In this document: positions 62,701-64,000 of the stretch, piece after piece
Layout of the letters: each line of letters opens with the position of its first letter
Position numbering within the stretch: the stretch's first letter is position 1
Assembly: GCA_937966555.1 (NCBI GenBank)
Contig: CALCLY010000012.1
Location: 62,001-126,000 of the forward strand
Length of the DNA: 64,000 bases
Source: CALCLY01 sp900552775
GTDB lineage: Bacteria > Bacillota > Clostridia > UMGS1883 > UMGS1540
Direction: 5' to 3'
Position numbers and translations under genes: made by a program
The notes under the pieces: generated by a model
The model's input: only the letters and a program-made list of their open reading frames with translations
Database searches by the model: none
Told to the model about the DNA's origin: nothing

Positions 62701-64000
62701 AAAAGTTTCGCAAAGAGTTTAATTCAATAACCGTACAAAGCGGAAATAGGCAGTTTGACATTATGGTTGGCGGATGGCTGTTGTATCAGGTGACATCGTG
62801 CAGGCTTTTCGGACGTACCGGTTTTTATCAGTCTGGGGGTGCGTTTGGTTTTCGCGATCAGCTTCAGGATACTCTTTCGCTTCTCTACTCAAAGCCTGAT
62901 ATTTGCAGAAAGCAGATTTTAAGATGTGCCGCACACCAGTTCTCGGAAGGTGATGTTCTGCATTGGTGGCACGAAGGAGAAAAGGAAAAAGGAGTCAGAA
63001 CAACATTTTCCGATGACAGACTTTGGCTGCCGTATGTAACGGCGGAATATGTAAAAATAACCGGAGACAAAAGTGTACTTTATGAAAAGGTACCGTTTAT
63101 TAAAGGTCCTTCGGTAACAATTGAAGAACCTGAAAAATATTTTGAAATAACTGAGCGCACGGAAGGTGAGACTTTATACGAACACTGTATAAAGGCGATA
63201 GAAATTTCGCTAAAATTCGGCATACACGGGTTGCCGCTTATGGGAGGCGGAGACTGGAATGACGGTATGAATAAAATAGGCGAAGAGGGAAAAGGAGAGA
63301 GCGTATTTGTTGCATGGTTCTTAATAGAAACTCTTTTGAATTTTTCACCGATTTGCAAAGAGTTAGGAGACGATGAAAAGGCAGCATCATTTTTGGAAAC
63401 AGCAGAAAAAATTAAAGTTTCGGTAAATGAGAACGCATGGGACGGAGAATGGTTCAGAAGAGCGTACTATGACAACGGAACGCCTGTAGGATCCGCTGAT
63501 GAAGAATGCTGTAAAATAGATTCGGTAAGTCAGTCATGGGCCGTTATATCCGGAGGGACCGACTCCAAAAGGGCAAAAAAAGCTTTTGAAAGTGCTTTTA
63601 AAATTTTGGCGAGTGATTCTTTGGGGATAATAAAGCTTTTGACACCTCCTTTCACGGGCGAAGGCAAAAATCCGGGATATATTGCCTCGTACCCCGAGGG
63701 TATACGTGAAAACGGAGGACAGTATACTCATGCTGCGGTTTGGCTTGCAATAGCCGCCGCAATACTCGGCGAAGATGATGCGGCATGGACATTGTGCGAA
63801 ATGCTTAATCCCATAAATCACAGTTCATCAAAAATTCTATGCGGAGTATATAAAGTTGAGCCTTATGTTATGGCGGCAGATATTTATTCCGTTTCGCCCT
63901 ATGAAGGAAGAGGAGGGTGGACATGGTATACCGGTGCCGCGGCATGGATGTATAAGCTCTGTGTGGAATTTATTTTGGGATTTAAGAAAGAAGGAGATTA
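56784..64000 (+). CDS. Cyclic beta-1,2-glucan synthase-like GT84/GH94 protein, 3' end beyond window
   Basis: A giant membrane enzyme like NdvB/Cgs, which polymerises UDP-glucose into beta-1,2-glucan and cyclises or trims it. About 2405 codons are visible without a stop, and the gene continues past the right edge. Starting at TTG (56784, after GGGGGCG), a GT84 region follows hydrophobic segments near residues 245-300, with LDADS near 446, SHDLLEGAYLRCG near 570 and QRHRWVRGDW near 592. Further membrane helices lie near 640-690 and 770-810. Then come the GH94-associated glycoamylase-like domain (MAHHQGMGFA near 1181) and the GH94 phosphorylase part (GGGYTWYGNSRE near 1754, GDWNDGMN near 2154). 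Only the extreme C-terminus is missing. Confidence 0.88.
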   Translation, partial: MYLKSFKLIADLYNKINSENTENITPFQEWLLDNFYIIEREYRVAKSALRGIGKLNIRYKKGKPCVYMAAEEALAGFNFKAEKYSVLLYLREDGKSFQMTTDELYIFPVMLKAAIIDKIAEVCKDGTDKDGVMIGRLITSFRSINDINWSKEFTSLCITDKVLSEGKPEYNLLSDNSKSEYRRKISYISKKSSVSEEKIAEEVLKSTIRKKGRESSVGYYLLGEGYKNFAKKYINSVPIYGRSDLYTAIVLGLTAALFILLCAFGGCVNAAFMLIVPISEIAVETINYIYLKVYKPSSLPAFSLEDGIPPEGKSAVAYPVLISSKKSAADSCETLEVCYAANKDDNLNFVLLADLPESDCRQNRDDEEIIGAATEGITRLNEKYGSRFFLLIRERVYSKAQGKWMGFERKRGALLNFAEFLQGNGDFMIKIGEMNNLADTKYIITLDADSVLEKDGAKKLIGTMIHPLCKPVIDSKSKTVKEGYGIIKPKVGINAHSASVNLFSRIFAGPGGVDPYSYAETDLYMNVFGEAIFTGKGIIDVNALTSCTKKAIPSDTVLSHDLLEGAYLRCGICSETEIFDSFPQDYGSYIKRQHRWVRGDWQLIKWLFGHVENADGEKTSNPLSVLSRWKIFDNLRRSFVAPAIMFALVFGCLFAPECMEIILSVSLAAVFMPVVIYIFDKIISGNIHFALEKRFSDSLYGIKAVFYKCIMEFIFLAQNASISFDAAARSVIRIFFTKKNTLQWITAADAERTKAKSILSYYSLMKMSMSYVLGALLLPLFFCPQYTGVGVILAIIWSAAPFVAYFISREDDEENAEIKKSDKEFLVDTAKRIWNFFADYTTQNDNFLPPDNIQLRPYKGAAHRTSPTNIGLYMLTVVGAKDLGFISIEEMEKRLSDTLETLEQLEKWRGHLLNWYNTQTLEPLYPRYVSTVDSGNFICYLIAVCAAVYEYAGERSEKLVMRIKKLISETKFNVLFDSDKGLFSVGFSVDENKLSNSYYDMLESEARQTVFLSVARGEIKTESWFRLSRSLVSNDGYFGLVSWTGTMFEYFMPLILMREYKNTLLYESSRFAIRSQKKFAAKRGMPWGVSESGFFGFDASMNYQYKAFGIPSLALKRGMIRECVAAPYATLLALMVDTDEALKNLKRLKKLGAVGEYGFYEALDYTAGRVGNEKYAIVKSYMAHHQGMGFASVVNVLCHSIMQKRFEKFPEVKACLSLLSERVPDGVLKSKPQNEKYRRNKKAVHKNEPCVRNFSGGKNPLHMHALSNGTYSLLIDERGSGISSFEGITFERKRPYPDEKSGNRIFIKKEDGEILDAYGDKCVFSSHMAEYYTENSDFTSNLKICVIADESAELRRLTLMNCSSEDETYEITSYRNISVSSFADEIAHPAFSGFFTKTYFENGCLFAERKKRGKNEKAFTCFANVFAEGGEKCNFQYDTDRAAFLGRGINEEHQLKKNMSRILSESFGNILDPCFAIRVKITVKSGESASLNFVSGICETFSDAKRAAEKLKVPQNIISVFDEAYKYEKLKPIKLSEGDEKLFLRLLPQIYYSVFKSRIIKENIRKNSLPINELWKLGISGDNPIITVLADKDVDVKILEQCGRAHDFWNYKGIKNDIVFLCNDKIGYETPALQNVRAAAGLKDTDKGNGLYILNSQALSAADKELIFAASSLICGKAGLEKCCIDNFDIAEKNIKIAERTDCIPDFNAEFFNGFGGFVKNGTEYAIINRGTLPPAPWVNVIANENFGTLLSDTGGGYTWYGNSREMRLTPWKNDAISDTVFEGIAVEENSEYWSPQQGVFEEEGVFTVRHGQGFTAYERYGNTDACVKIFVPREDSVKIVSVRLKNNEKIPKTLKAFYFLKPLLGVNIYESGGRLYAYTKQDMVFCKNSFAGNSIMFLGGEKSGIYFPLTNSVTDKACAECMYIFSEAEVSLKSGEEKEIVFILGAGENENECISLFGKYSKNTDKIWEDTQKFRKEFNSITVQSGNRQFDIMVGGWLLYQVTSCRLFGRTGFYQSGGAFGFRDQLQDTLSLLYSKPDICRKQILRCAAHQFSEGDVLHWWHEGEKEKGVRTTFSDDRLWLPYVTAEYVKITGDKSVLYEKVPFIKGPSVTIEEPEKYFEITERTEGETLYEHCIKAIEISLKFGIHGLPLMGGGDWNDGMNKIGEEGKGESVFVAWFLIETLLNFSPICKELGDDEKAASFLETAEKIKVSVNENAWDGEWFRRAYYDNGTPVGSADEECCKIDSVSQSWAVISGGTDSKRAKKAFESAFKILASDSLGIIKLLTPPFTGEGKNPGYIASYPEGIRENGGQYTHAAVWLAIAAAILGEDDAAWTLCEMLNPINHSSSKILCGVYKVEPYVMAADIYSVSPYEGRGGWTWYTGAAAWMYKLCVEFILGFKKEGD

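Noticed and set aside
1..64000. tRNA, rRNA, CRISPR array, insertion sequence or prophage
   Set aside because: No cloverleaf-like or rRNA-like segments, no regular spaced repeats, and no transposase, integrase or phage structural genes were seen.

Overview
The window reads as chromosome of a low-to-moderate GC, spore-forming, Gram-positive anaerobe of the class Clostridia. Supporting signs are a germination protease (gpr), SLH-domain surface proteins, a DnaD/DnaI-type primosome, the rplU-prp-rpmA-obgE-nadD-yqeK block, an L27 with the N-terminal extension that is removed by Prp, a GlgC/GlgD pair, and TTG starts on several genes. I see no rRNA, tRNA, insertion sequence, prophage or CRISPR array. 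This is mostly ordinary core chromosome with a few accessory islands.

Layout. 1-8 kb: glycogen operon on the minus strand (transcribed glgB-glgC-glgD-glgA-glgP; glgP runs off the left edge). 8-13.5 kb: gpr, then a plus-strand MtaD-type amidohydrolase and two membrane glycosyltransferases, one of the protein O-mannosyltransferase family. 13.5-19.6 kb: ribosome and housekeeping block (hpf, rnmV, L21 leader, rplU, prp, rpmA, obgE, nadD, yqeK) ending in a NahK-like sugar kinase. 19.6-24.7 kb: two secreted surface proteins. 24.9-26.5 kb: pckA (minus). 26.7-31.5 kb: azlCD, a deletion-scarred murK/murQ locus, and an AraC regulator divergent from an FAD oxidoreductase. 31.5-38.1 kb: aromatic amino acid operon on the minus strand, pheA-aroB-aroC-aroA-tyrA-aroF. 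38.2-50.1 kb: ECF S component, DnaD, DnaI, MurD, three tandem M42-type genes, MurA, a WalJ-like MBL protein, RlmH, LigA and an HD protein. 50.2-52.5 kb: serC-serA. 52.8-55.8 kb: a second large SLH protein paralogous to the one at 19.6 kb. 55.9-64 kb: a broken AraC fragment, an Asp23-type protein, and a giant GT84/GH94 cyclic beta-glucan synthase-like gene that runs off the right edge.

The most interesting signal is upstream of pheA. It comprises a consensus promoter, a well-placed ribosome binding site and a 36-codon leader ORF with seven consecutive aromatic codons (FYYYFYF). An intrinsic terminator follows, whose loop is perfectly complementary over 10 nt to a segment of the leader ORF just beyond the aromatic run. 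Together these form a complete ribosome-mediated Phe/Tyr attenuator for the whole chorismate-Phe-Tyr operon. Other points of interest are a third M42-family paralog that has lost all its metal ligands, a deletion scar that leaves promoter, operator-like palindrome and gene ends of a lost MurNAc-recycling locus, long direct repeats around the AraC-regulated promoter, and a six-codon uORF overlapping the obgE start.
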